Shown here: positions 1 to 9,410 of the stretch, piece by piece
Numbering within the stretch: position 1 is the first letter of the stretch
Layout: the number at the start of each line of letters is the position of its first letter
DNA from: Akkermansia muciniphila
GTDB lineage: Bacteria > Verrucomicrobiota > Verrucomicrobiia > Verrucomicrobiales > DEV007
Direction of reading: 5' to 3'
Assembly: GCA_945883495.1 (NCBI GenBank)
Contig: CAMCXS010000001.1
Location: forward strand, 1-64,000
DNA: 64,000 nucleotides
Notes under the pieces: generated by a model
What the model was told of the DNA's origin: nothing
What the model saw: the letters and a program-made list of their open reading frames with translations, nothing else
The model's database searches: none
Position numbers and translations under genes: made by a program

Positions 1-1418
1 CTCTTCGCGAGGCGCAACTGGCGATCAACCGCCGCCAGTTTTTCGGCCGCTCCGCCACCGGCATTGGTGTCGCGGCCCTCGCCGCCCTGTTGAACCGGGA
101 ATCCGGCGCCGCGGAACACCACCCGCGGCGGGCCAAAAGCGTCATCTACTTGTTCCAGAACGGAGGCCCCACCCACGTCGATCTCTTCGACTACAAGCCG
201 AAGCTCGGCCAGCTCCACGGTCAGCCTGTCCCCACGGAATACCTCGGCGGCAAGCGATTCAGCACGATGACCGGTGATCCCACCGGAAAACTGATGCTTC
301 AGCCGATCGAGCCGTTTCAGCAACATGGGGAGTCGGGAGCCTGGGTCAGCGCGCTGATGCCGCACACCGCCGACATCGCGGACGAGCTTTGCTTCTTGAA
401 AAGCCTGCACACGGACGCGGTGAATCACGCCCCCGCCATTTCGTTCATGTTGAGCGGTGCTCAACTCCCCGGACGGCCCACGATGGGCGCTTGGTTGAAC
501 TATGGCTTGGGCTCGCCGAATGAGGACCTGCCCGGCTTCGTCGTCATGACCTCGGTCAGCAAAGGGACCTCCTGCGGACAGATTTTCTATGACTTCTACT
601 GGGGCTCCGGCTTTCTCCCCTCCCGCTTTCAAGGTTCCAAGTTCCGCGGCAGCCGCGACCCGGTCCTCTATTTGTCCAATCCGGACGGCATCAGTCCACA
701 ACTGCGGCGCGGCATGCTCGACGATTTGGCGGAACTCAACCAAGCCAAGTTCGCCACGGCCGGCGATCCGGAAATCCTCACCCGGATTGCCCAATACGAG
801 CTGGCTTACCGCATGCAAGCCTCCGTGCCTGAACTGACGGACTTATCGACGGAACCCGATCACGTCCTCGAGATGTACGGACCGCAGGTGCGGGAACCGG
901 GGACCTTCGCCTACAACTGCCTCATGGCCCGCCGCCTCGTGGAGCGCGGAGTGCCCTTCGTCCAGTGCATGCATGCCGGGTGGGATCAACACAACAGCTT
1001 GACCACCGAACTCTACACCCAGTGCCGGGACACCGATCAGCCGAGCGCCGCCCTGGTGCGCGATCTCAAAATGCGAGGTCTGTTGGATGACACGTTGGTG
1101 ATCTGGGGCGGGGAATTTGGTCGCACCCCGTTTATCCAAGGAAACTTCGACAACCGCCCGCGCTGGGGCCGCGACCATCACCCGTATGCCTTCACCGTCT
1201 GGATGGCCGGCGGCGGGGTCAAAGCCGGGATCACCCACGGCGCCTCAGACGATCTCGGCTTCAACGCGGTGGAAAAGCCCGTCCACGTCCACGACTTTCA
1301 GTCGACAGTTCTCCACCTCCTCGGCATCGACCACGAACGGCTCACCTACCGGTTCCAAGGCCGCTACTTCCGCTTAACGGACGTCCACGGCCACGTGGTT
1401 CGGGAAATCCTGGCCTGA
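1..1418 (+). CDS. DUF1501 family secreted protein (5' end outside window)
   Basis: The frame is open from base 3 and ends at the stop at 1416-1418. The first visible residues contain a twin-arginine export motif (NRRQFFGRS) followed by a hydrophobic Ala/Leu/Gly stretch, so the true start lies upstream of the window; the first start-like codon in the window (TTG at 90) is already past the signal. DUF1501 landmarks are FQNGGPTHVDLFDYKP near the mature N-terminus and GGEFGRTPF in the C-terminal half, a sulfatase/alkaline-phosphatase-like fold. In Planctomycetes and Verrucomicrobia such genes usually follow a DUF1549/DUF1553 cytochrome-like gene, which would be off the left edge. The biochemical role of the family is not established. 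It is exported folded across the inner membrane (inference from the Tat signal). Confidence 0.9.
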   Translation, partial: LREAQLAINRRQFFGRSATGIGVAALAALLNRESGAAEHHPRRAKSVIYLFQNGGPTHVDLFDYKPKLGQLHGQPVPTEYLGGKRFSTMTGDPTGKLMLQPIEPFQQHGESGAWVSALMPHTADIADELCFLKSLHTDAVNHAPAISFMLSGAQLPGRPTMGAWLNYGLGSPNEDLPGFVVMTSVSKGTSCGQIFYDFYWGSGFLPSRFQGSKFRGSRDPVLYLSNPDGISPQLRRGMLDDLAELNQAKFATAGDPEILTRIAQYELAYRMQASVPELTDLSTEPDHVLEMYGPQVREPGTFAYNCLMARRLVERGVPFVQCMHAGWDQHNSLTTELYTQCRDTDQPSAALVRDLKMRGLLDDTLVIWGGEFGRTPFIQGNFDNRPRWGRDHHPYAFTVWMAGGGVKAGITHGASDDLGFNAVEKPVHVHDFQSTVLHLLGIDHERLTYRFQGRYFRLTDVHGHVVREILA

Positions 1419-1680
1419 GGAAGCTTCCCCACGGAGCCACTCCCTGCTCAAGCCTGGGGCCCGCCTCCGCGGCCGCCTTCTTCTGCGGCCGCCCTGCCTC
1501 AACGACACTCCGGGCGGCGAAGTAGCCCTCGATAAACCCGCCGTCGCCGAACTGCTCCACCAAGCCGTCCATCTTTTGGAAGATGGCTTCCACGGCACTG
1601 AACCGATCCCGCAAAGCCGCCGTCAACGCCCGGCTCTGATCGAGTCCGAACTGCGGAACTTGTGCTGGATGTCTCCCCAC
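1342..1680 (-). pseudogene. Short coding-like remnant, function unknown
   Basis: The interval between the DUF1501 gene and the RNase Z-like gene (1419-1763) holds no intact recognisable gene. One minus-strand frame looks coding over about 80 residues: it has strong G/C third positions and an amphipathic stretch including FSAVEAIFQKMDGLVEQFG. The upstream part of this ORF loses that bias, and the ORF runs 77 bp into the 3' end of the DUF1501 gene. The likeliest reading is the leftover of a decayed gene; a genuine small protein is possible. I do not recognise the family. Confidence 0.3.
1469..1492. terminator. GC-rich hairpin downstream of the DUF1501 gene
   Basis: Two copies of the self-complementary octamer GCGGCCGC (1469-1476 and 1485-1492) flank an 8-nt pyrimidine-rich loop and could form an 8-bp stem. 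The hairpin lies about 50 bp after the DUF1501 stop. It has no T-run, so a role in transcription termination is only a possibility. Confidence 0.3.
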
Positions 1681-1763
1681 GCCTCGGCGGCTGAGGCTTT
1701 CGCGAGAGGGTTCGGTTCAAGGTGGGGTTGCCCTGAGTCCCTGTCCCTTCAGCAGTTCAGTGG

Positions 1764-2789
1764 TCACAGATTCCAAGCCGCCGGGAATTGGGTCAGAGGA
1801 AAAATCGCCCGGGCCTCCCGCATCATTTCCCGCCAGATGAATTCCGGGTAACGCCGGGAAAGGTGGAACAGTTCCAACCGCCCCACGCCGGCGCGTCTGG
1901 CCAGCTCCGCCACCTGCGCGGTCGTGGAATGAAAATTTTGAGCGGCCAAAGGTGCGTCGTTCTTGGCGTACTGCGCTTCGCATATCAACACGTCGCACCC
2001 CGCCAGCCACGAAGCCAAGCGCTCCGTCCAATCCTCATCGAGCCGAAAATCCGTGAGATACGCGATCGAAGCGCCGGGAGATCTTTCCAGCAAATCGGCG
2101 CGAAGCTGCTCCAGATCCAACGATTGCCCCTGAATGTCCACCGTGCCGGTCACGGACAAATCTTTGAGGCATTGAATCCACGGCCCCGGTCGCAAACCGG
2201 ATTGGGTCAATCTCTCTGGATTCACATTCAAGCGGCATTCCTCGTCCACCCGGTAGGCAGCGGAAGGACCGCGATGATCCAACAGCCGCACCGTGACCCG
2301 GTAATCGGGCCCATCGATCAATGGCTCGCAAGGGCCGCCTCCCGCTGGGTGACGCACCGCGAACGCCTCCGCCACCTCCATCCGCGCCGCATCGACAGAG
2401 TCAGGGCGAATCTCATGCACCACCCAGCTCCCGGTTTGCTCCTCATGGAGGTTCCACCAAAAACTGCGAAACCGGTGCTGCATCAAATCAATCGTCTGCG
2501 CTGGGCCCCATACGTGAACGGGCTTGGTGTCCCGGTTGAAATTGATCCGGAAAAAGCCATCGAACCCCGCCACGTGATCCATGTGGAAATGGGAAAAGAA
2601 AAGGTGATCCACCGCCTGAAGTTCGGCGGAACCGAGCGGCCCGATGCATCCATTCCCGCAATCAAAGAGTAACCGGTGAATCTGCTGGCCAGTGTTCACC
2701 CTCACCCAAAGAGCGTTATCCCCGCCCGGACGTCCCAACACCGCATGCTCGATCACCGCGCAATATGAATGCGGATACGCCGCTGACAA
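1764..2789 (-). CDS. RNase Z-like metallo-beta-lactamase-fold protein
   Basis: This 341-aa protein has the metal-binding motif SHFHMDH (H67, H69, D71, H72), a TDF strand near the middle and a C-terminal NFHSTTAQVAELARRAG...LFHLSRRY segment. That matches the HST and HxSxRY signatures of tRNase Z-type phosphodiesterases. Family knowledge suggests 3' processing of tRNA precursors or a related phosphodiesterase activity in the cytoplasm. The gene starts 9 bp after the hemA stop and is probably the last gene of a ccsA-hemA operon. The protein is slightly longer than bacterial RNase Z (about 310 aa). A general MBL hydrolase rather than true RNase Z cannot be excluded. Confidence 0.8.
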   Translation of the reverse strand: MSAAYPHSYCAVIEHAVLGRPGGDNALWVRVNTGQQIHRLLFDCGNGCIGPLGSAELQAVDHLFFSHFHMDHVAGFDGFFRINFNRDTKPVHVWGPAQTIDLMQHRFRSFWWNLHEEQTGSWVVHEIRPDSVDAARMEVAEAFAVRHPAGGGPCEPLIDGPDYRVTVRLLDHRGPSAAYRVDEECRLNVNPERLTQSGLRPGPWIQCLKDLSVTGTVDIQGQSLDLEQLRADLLERSPGASIAYLTDFRLDEDWTERLASWLAGCDVLICEAQYAKNDAPLAAQNFHSTTAQVAELARRAGVGRLELFHLSRRYPEFIWREMMREARAIFPLTQFPAAWNL

Positions 2790-2798
2790 GGGAGCAGC

Positions 2799-3866
2799 TT
2801 ACGTTGCCGTGCCACTTTGCTCAGCGCGGACTGGAGAATATGCGGGCGGCACCGAGTCCAATGCCGCGATCCCTTTTTCCTCGAGGTACTTGTGGAGCAC
2901 CTGATCGCACTGCCGGATTTGCGCTTCCCGCTTGCGCCGCGCCGCATCCGCGATCTGGGAAAGCGCATCGATCGGGTAAAGATAGACATCAGGAATCCGC
3001 GCCACCATCGGATCGACGTCGCGCGGCACGGCGATGTCGATCACGATCAACGGCCGCCCCCGGCGGGATTTCATCGCGGCCGCAATCGCCTCCGCGTGGA
3101 TCACGATGTGCGGGGCCGAAGTCGAACTGATGATGATGTCCGTGCCCGGCACCCGGCTTTCCCAATCATCGAACCGAATTGCCTCCCCGCCAATTACCTC
3201 CGCCAGTTCAACGGCACGGTCATGCGAGCGGTTCGAAACAATCACACTGCTGGCGCCGCGCGAGAGCAGACTTTGCGCGACGACCCGGCTCATGTCCCCG
3301 GCCCCGATGAGCATGACGTGGCAACGCTTCAGGTCACCGAAAACCTTTTCCGCGAGATCCACCGCCACGGAACCAACCGAGGTCGAACCCCGCTGAATCT
3401 GCGTGTTGTTGCGCAGGTGCTTGCCCACTTGGAACGACTGCTGGAAAAGCTTGTTCAGCACCCGCGAGGTCGTGCCAGCACTTTGCGCCGTGGCATACGC
3501 CTTTTTGACTTGCCCAAAAATCTCCGTTTCCCCCAAGACCATCGATTCCAAGCCGCTGGCCACCCGGAACAGGTGAATGGCGCCATCGCGATCCGACTTC
3601 CGATAAAACGGCAAATCGTCTCCGGTCGCCAAGTCAAACCGGCGCCGGAAATACTCCTCCATGCCCTCAAAGCCGTTGCCAGCATGCTCCGCGACGGCGT
3701 AGACCTCAACCCGATTGCAGGTATTGAGCACGACGGCTTCCTGGACGCCCTCCAAAGCCACGAGGTCGCGCAAGGCCTCCGGAAGTTCTTTTTCGGCAAA
3801 AGCCATCCGCTCCCGGATTTCCACGGGTGCCGTCTGGTGGCTAATGCCAAGACAAATGAGGTTCAT
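2799..3866 (-). CDS. hemA: Glutamyl-tRNA reductase
   Basis: This enzyme catalyses the first step of C5-pathway tetrapyrrole synthesis, the NADPH-dependent reduction of glutamyl-tRNA(Glu) to glutamate-1-semialdehyde. The N-terminus (GISHQTAPVEIRERMAF) and the catalytic-cysteine motif VVLNTCNRVEVYAV (C50) are intact. An NADPH-binding Rossmann segment follows (VMLIGAGDMSRVVAQSL). At 355 aa it is clearly shorter than the usual 410-420 aa: the long C-terminal dimerisation helix bundle is reduced to a tail of about 50 residues. It lies 49 bp downstream of ccsA, a common hemX-hemA type arrangement. The ATG start at 3866 gives the canonical N-terminus. Confidence 0.95.
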   Translation of the reverse strand: MNLICLGISHQTAPVEIRERMAFAEKELPEALRDLVALEGVQEAVVLNTCNRVEVYAVAEHAGNGFEGMEEYFRRRFDLATGDDLPFYRKSDRDGAIHLFRVASGLESMVLGETEIFGQVKKAYATAQSAGTTSRVLNKLFQQSFQVGKHLRNNTQIQRGSTSVGSVAVDLAEKVFGDLKRCHVMLIGAGDMSRVVAQSLLSRGASSVIVSNRSHDRAVELAEVIGGEAIRFDDWESRVPGTDIIISSTSAPHIVIHAEAIAAAMKSRRGRPLIVIDIAVPRDVDPMVARIPDVYLYPIDALSQIADAARRKREAQIRQCDQVLHKYLEEKGIAALDSVPPAYSPVRAEQSGTAT

Positions 3867-3915
3867 GCGCAGGGATACTTCGACCGAAATGCGGGCGCGG
3901 GGTTCAACTTCGGTT

Positions 3916-4692
3916 TTAGTGTTCCAGCATCAAGAGCGTGATCACCGGCAGGCCGAAAACGATCACCGCGGCCCGCGCCGTTTCCAAAGACGGCAAACCG
4001 CGCCACCATTTTACGGCTAAAATCACGGCATAGGCCAGCCAAACCCCCACCGAAAGCAACAGATGGATCCCCGTCGGAGGACGCGAAGTGCCAAAGCCGC
4101 TGGCAATCCCCACGCTCAACAGCACTAATCCGATGCTCATCAACCGCACGATCGCCGTCGCCAGGTTAGTCACCGGTGGCAGCTCGTAACTCAACGCCTG
4201 CAAGTCCCCACGACGCAAAAGCCGGTCCTGGACGAGGAACATCACCCCCGCGATGCAGGCCAATGCGAACGCGCCGTAAGCCAGCAGCGAGACCGATGCA
4301 TGCATCTCCAACCAGTAATCATCCGCCGGACGATGCACTGCCGGTTTGATCAGAAACGGCAGCGCCATCAACTGGAACAAACTCACCATGGGCGCAATGA
4401 ACATTCCCAAGAGGGAAAGCCGGAAAGCCCGCCCCAGCACAAAATAAAGCAGCACCGCGCTCCAACTCACGAAAACCAGAATTTCTTGCGGACTGGTGAT
4501 CGGGCAACGGCCCGTCGCCTGCCCCCGCACGGCCAGAAATAGGCACTGCCCCGCAAAACCCGCCGCCATCGCCACCAGCTTCGCCGCCGGGGGCTGGTAA
4601 CGGCCGTGACGCAACGCCAACACCGCCTGGACGAAGCCGCCCAGAAAGCATGCCGTGGATATCGCCAGCCAAATCCAACCGGACCCAGTCAT
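3916..4692 (-). CDS. CcsA/HemX-type cytochrome c biogenesis membrane protein
   Basis: This 258-aa protein has about eight predicted hydrophobic segments. It carries the CcsA/HemX-type region WLEMHASVSLLAYGAFALAC, including a conserved His in a membrane helix, followed by a second half ending in a His-containing helix. CcsA proteins work with CcsB in System II cytochrome c maturation, while HemX-type relatives accompany hemA and affect its level. Its position directly before hemA supports a heme-related role, but no ccsB is visible in the window, so I leave the symbol blank. The gene is divergent from feoA across a 157-bp region with a Fur-like operator. Confidence 0.8.
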   Translation of the reverse strand: MTGSGWIWLAISTACFLGGFVQAVLALRHGRYQPPAAKLVAMAAGFAGQCLFLAVRGQATGRCPITSPQEILVFVSWSAVLLYFVLGRAFRLSLLGMFIAPMVSLFQLMALPFLIKPAVHRPADDYWLEMHASVSLLAYGAFALACIAGVMFLVQDRLLRRGDLQALSYELPPVTNLATAIVRLMSIGLVLLSVGIASGFGTSRPPTGIHLLLSVGVWLAYAVILAVKWWRGLPSLETARAAVIVFGLPVITLLMLEH

Positions 4693-4796
4693 GCGCCCAT
4701 TGTAAGGCCAATTCCGAATCTGTCACCTTCCGGAAGAACTGCATCACAAAGGAGCCAAGCGGCTTGTTTTGTTGTTGCGAGACGACGTCCGAACAC

Positions 4797-4828
4797 GTAA
4801 TAAGATATTACTCTGATACTGAGTCTCA
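4797..4828. promoter_or_regulatory. Double dyad, putative Fur-type iron-responsive operator
   Basis: Two adjacent inverted repeats lie between divergent ccsA-hemA and feoA. GTAATA-AGA-TATTAC (4797-4811) is a perfect 6-3-6 dyad. TGATACT-G-AGTCTCA (4814-4828) is a 7-1-7 dyad with one mismatch, closely matching the 7-1-7 form of known Fur boxes (TGATAAT-N-ATTATCA). The segment is strongly AT-rich compared with its surroundings. A site 21 bp before the feoA start is well placed for iron-dependent repression of feoAB and could also act on ccsA-hemA. The assignment to Fur rather than DtxR/PerR-type proteins is inference. Confidence 0.6.
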
Positions 4829-4849
4829 ATTGCACAGCTCCTTTTTTCA

Positions 4850-5107
4850 ATGGACTCCGCCCGCATCACTACCATCGATCGTCTCCCACCGCGGGCCAAA
4901 GCGGTCGTCGTTTCTTGTTCCGGCCCCGCCTCATTCCGTCTCCAGGAACTCGGCCTGCTCCCGGGCGCCCACATTCGGGTCCTGCGGCGCGCCCCTTTGC
5001 GGGATCCTCTCCAAATCGAAGTAGGACAGTCGCTCCTGGCCCTCAGGCTTCGTGAAGCCCGGTCCGTCCAGGTCGAGCCGTTGGATTCCGGCACCACTAG
5101 CGCATGA
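4850..5107 (+). CDS. feoA: Ferrous iron transport protein A
   Basis: This 85-aa SH3-like FeoA protein has the typical core RLQELGLLPGAHIRVLRRAP and an isoleucine/leucine-rich end (IEVGQSLLALRLREA). FeoA is a small cytoplasmic partner that supports Fe2+ transport by FeoB. The stop overlaps the feoB start by four bases (ATGA), implying translational coupling. No clear ribosome binding site precedes the ATG, but the start gives the normal FeoA length. A Fur-like dyad lies just upstream. Confidence 0.9.
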   Translation: MDSARITTIDRLPPRAKAVVVSCSGPASFRLQELGLLPGAHIRVLRRAPLRDPLQIEVGQSLLALRLREARSVQVEPLDSGTTSA

Positions 5108-7104
5108 GTTCTGCTCCATCGTCTTCCGGGATCCGCGTCGTTGCTTTGGCCGGTAATCCAAACTGCGGCAAGTCCACCATCTTCAACGCCCTGACCGGCC
5201 TCCGCCAGAAAGTCGCGAACTACCCGGGCGTCACTGTCGAACGCAAGGAAGGCGTCGCCTACGATCAACACGGCCGCGCCCTGCGCCTGATCGACCTACC
5301 CGGCGCCTACAGCCTGCACCATCAGTCCCCGGACGAGGCGATCCTCCGGGATGTTCTGCTCGGTCGCATGGCGGACGTCCCCCGGCCGGATGTCGTCATT
5401 TGCGTGGTGGATGCCTCCAACTCGGAGCGCCACCTTTTCCTCGCCAGTCAAATCCTCGAGCTCGGGATCCCAGCGATCATCGTGCTCAACATGATGGACA
5501 TCGCGGAAGCTCGCGGCATTCGCCCGGATGCGGGCCGTCTCAGCGAAATCTTCGGCGTCACGGTGGTCACAATGGAAGCCACCTCGCGCAAAGGTCTTGC
5601 GGAACTCAGGATCGCCCTCGCCTCTGCCCACCTCAAGGCGAGCGCCCACGCCACTCCCCTGCCGGAAGAGAGTCTGCGCCACCTTCCGGTCCTGCCCGAC
5701 GGCACGGTGGATCGCCGGCATCTCTATTTGGGAGAAAACCACGGCTCGCCCAACGGCGACGCGGAGTGGCGCGACCGCATCACCGCGAATCGCTACGGGG
5801 CGATCCGCGAGGTTTGCTCGCGCGCCGTCCAGATCATTGATCCCACCCGGATCCATCCCACGGAACGGATCGACCAATTCGCGCTGCATCCGCTGCTGGG
5901 CCCAGTGATCGCCCTGCTGGTGTTGACGCTGATGTTCTACCTCATCTTCAGTTTCGCGGAGATCCCGATGGGGTGGATTGAAAGTTTGTTTGCCTGGGCT
6001 TCCGGACTGGTGAGTCAGTGGCTCCCCGAAGGCGACCTGCGCTCCCTAATTTGTGACGGCATCCTGGCCGGCGTCAGCGGCGTGGTCGTCTTCCTCCCTC
6101 AGATCTTGATTCTCTTTTTCTTCATTGGCCTGATGGAGGATACCGGGTATCTCCCGCGGATCGCTTTTATGATGGACCGGATCATGTCCCGGGTCGGCTT
6201 GAGCGGGAAATCGTTCGTTCCCTTGCTAAGCTCTCACGCCTGCGCCGTGCCCGCCATCATGGGCGCGCGCACCATCGAGCACGAGAAGGACCGCCTCATC
6301 ACCATCTTGGTCGCGCCCTTAGCCAGTTGCTCGGCGCGGCTCCCGGTTTACCTGCTGCTCATCGCGGCGATGATGCCCACGGAAACAGTGCCACCATTGA
6401 CCAAATCCCTCATTCTCATGGGCCTCTATTCCGGCGGCATTTTGGGCATCTTTGTTTTCGCCTGGCTCTTCAATCGCATGCTGCACCGTTCGGAAACCGG
6501 GCCGTCCATCATGGAATTGCCGACCTACAAGCTGCCCGCCCTCTCCTCCGTGGCCTTCCAAATGGCTCAACGCGGCTGGCTCTTCGTGCAGCGTGCCGGA
6601 ACGATCATCCTGGCGGTCACCATCGTTTTGTGGGCCGCGAACAATTACCCCAAAAACGACGATCCGCTCCTCCAGCGTGAGAAAAGCATCGCCGGCCGCC
6701 TCGGCAAAGCCATCGAACCCGCCATCGCGCCGCTCGGATTCGACTGGAAGATTGGCATTGGCTTGATCGCCTCCTTCGCGGCCCGGGAAGTCTTCGTGAG
6801 CGCCATGGCGATCACCTACGACGCTGGGGAGATCGAAGACGAGGAAGGCCAGCGCATGGCACTCCGCCAGCGGTTCCGGGAAGCGAAACGCGACGATGGC
6901 AGCCCCGCCTTCACGCCGCTAACTTACGTGAGCCTGATGGTGTTTTACGTGTTTGCGATGCAATGTGCCAGCACGACGGCCGTGGTTAGGAGGGAGACAA
7001 ACTCCTGGAAGTGGCCGCTATTTCAATTCGCCTACATGACAACGACGGCCTGGATCGCCGCGTTTCTCGTTTTCCAAGGCGGCCAGCTTTTTGGCTTCAG
7101 CTAA
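5104..7104 (+). CDS. feoB: Ferrous iron transporter B
   Basis: This 666-aa inner-membrane Fe2+ transporter has an N-terminal G domain with G1 GNPNCGKS (residues 17-24), G3 DLPG and G4 NMMD. The GDI linker follows, then the polytopic part with two gate regions, including GYLPRIAFMMDRIMSRVGLSG and SFVPLLSSHACAVPAIMGARTI. It is shorter than the E. coli protein (about 770 aa), mostly in the linker and C-terminus. It couples to feoA by a 4-bp overlap and is followed after 12 bp by a small Cys-rich gene. Confidence 0.96.
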   Translation: MSSAPSSSGIRVVALAGNPNCGKSTIFNALTGLRQKVANYPGVTVERKEGVAYDQHGRALRLIDLPGAYSLHHQSPDEAILRDVLLGRMADVPRPDVVICVVDASNSERHLFLASQILELGIPAIIVLNMMDIAEARGIRPDAGRLSEIFGVTVVTMEATSRKGLAELRIALASAHLKASAHATPLPEESLRHLPVLPDGTVDRRHLYLGENHGSPNGDAEWRDRITANRYGAIREVCSRAVQIIDPTRIHPTERIDQFALHPLLGPVIALLVLTLMFYLIFSFAEIPMGWIESLFAWASGLVSQWLPEGDLRSLICDGILAGVSGVVVFLPQILILFFFIGLMEDTGYLPRIAFMMDRIMSRVGLSGKSFVPLLSSHACAVPAIMGARTIEHEKDRLITILVAPLASCSARLPVYLLLIAAMMPTETVPPLTKSLILMGLYSGGILGIFVFAWLFNRMLHRSETGPSIMELPTYKLPALSSVAFQMAQRGWLFVQRAGTIILAVTIVLWAANNYPKNDDPLLQREKSIAGRLGKAIEPAIAPLGFDWKIGIGLIASFAAREVFVSAMAITYDAGEIEDEEGQRMALRQRFREAKRDDGSPAFTPLTYVSLMVFYVFAMQCASTTAVVRRETNSWKWPLFQFAYMTTTAWIAAFLVFQGGQLFGFS

Positions 7105-7116
7105 CGCACACGAAAG

Positions 7117-7287
7117 ATGAATCAAGATTGGCAAACCTGGGCGACGCTTGCGATCACCGCTGCGGCAGGCGCATCGCTGCTTCGACACGCTTGGAGAAAA
7201 ATCCATCAGGTATCCTCAACCTGCGGATCCGGTTGCGGCACTTGCCCGGCCCCCAAACCAAATCGCGGCGGCGAGGCCAGCCGTTGA
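7117..7287 (+). CDS. FeoB-associated Cys-rich small membrane protein
   Basis: This 56-aa ORF starts at ATG 7117, 12 bp after the feoB stop, and ends at TGA 7285-7287. It has a hydrophobic N-terminal segment (TWATLAITAAAGASLL), then a basic patch, then the cysteine cluster CGSGCGTC near residues 36-43, then a Pro/Lys/Arg tail. This is the layout of the FeoB-associated Cys-rich membrane proteins found after feoB in many bacteria. They are thought to help Fe2+ transfer, in place of enterobacterial FeoC. The role here is inferred from position and the Cys motif. Confidence 0.75.
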   Translation: MNQDWQTWATLAITAAAGASLLRHAWRKIHQVSSTCGSGCGTCPAPKPNRGGEASR

Positions 7288-7311
7288 ATTCACCGTTTTC
7301 CTGAGCAGCGC

Positions 7312-7327
7312 TCCCTTTCGCAAGGGA
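7312..7327. terminator. Hairpin between convergent feo and clpX genes
   Basis: TCCCTT-TCGC-AAGGGA forms a perfect 6-bp stem with a 4-nt loop in the 64-bp gap between the convergent feo operon and clpX. There is no strong T-run on either side. Its position suits a bidirectional terminator. Confidence 0.4.
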
Positions 7328-7351
7328 CCGGTTGAGAACCACGAGCTGATC

Positions 7352-8605
<1,254 letters not shown>

Positions 8606-8709
8606 ACTCAGAATCGCCGGGACTTACAAGTTCCCAACTATACGACGGACCGGGCCACGGCGCCACCCGGAATTCGAAAAAGCCGAATGGCGCCTTTCTG
8701 AAGGGGAAA

Positions 8710-9399
8710 TCAACCGAGCTTGTCGGCGCCTTCTTGGCTCCGGTGAAGCACCGTGTCCACCAAACCGTAGCGGCACGCTTCCTCGGCGCTCATGTAGTTG
8801 TCCCGGTCGGCATCGTTGGCGACTTGCTCAACGGACTTCCCGCAATGCTGCGCGAGGATCTGGTTGAGCTTGCGCTTTAAACCGTACATGAACTCCACGG
8901 TCCGCTCCACGTCACTGGCGGTCCCCTGAGCTCCACCGGAGACTTGGTGAATCATGACGTGGGAGTTCGGCAAGGCAAAGCGCTTGCCCTTGGTCCCAGC
9001 GCAAAGCAGCACAGCGCCCATGCTCGCGGCCATGCCCACGCAATACGTGTTCACGTCGCACGTGAGGAACTGCATGGTGTCGTAGATCGCCAACCCCGCC
9101 GTCACCGATCCTCCCGGTGAATTGATGTAGAGGTTGATGTCCTTCTTGGGGTCCTGCATTTGCAGGTAGAGCATCTGGGCGATCAGGTAATTCGCAATCG
9201 GATCATCGACCGGCTGGCCCAAGAAAATGATCCGGTCCTTCATCAGGCGCGAGGCCAGATCGAACTGGACCACATGCCCCCCCTCTTTTTCGTAGATGGT
9301 CACGTTCTGGGGAGCCCCGGTCATGGCGTCAGCCACCCGGTCTTGCAGGTGGGACGGCAACATTGGGTTCGAGTAAAGGAGTTGGTCTCGAGTGGTCAT
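8710..9399 (-). CDS. clpP: ATP-dependent Clp protease proteolytic subunit
   Basis: This serine peptidase forms the tetradecameric ClpP chamber that works with ClpX. The catalytic residues are visible in [11 protein letters not shown] (Ser), NSHVMIHQ (His) and [13 protein letters not shown] (Asp). I place the start at ATG 9399 ([14 protein letters not shown]), 11 bp after the tig stop. This gives 229 aa; the longer reading from 9441 would overlap tig by 31 bp and adds no family-like sequence. It is encoded between tig and clpX. Confidence 0.96.
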   Translation of the reverse strand: MTTRDQLLYSNPMLPSHLQDRVADAMTGAPQNVTIYEKEGGHVVQFDLASRLMKDRIIFLGQPVDDPIANYLIAQMLYLQMQDPKKDINLYINSPGGSVTAGLAIYDTMQFLTCDVNTYCVGMAASMGAVLLCAGTKGKRFALPNSHVMIHQVSGGAQGTASDVERTVEFMYGLKRKLNQILAQHCGKSVEQVANDADRDNYMSAEEACRYGLVDTVLHRSQEGADKLG

Positions 9400-9410
9400 A
9401 AATGATGAAA

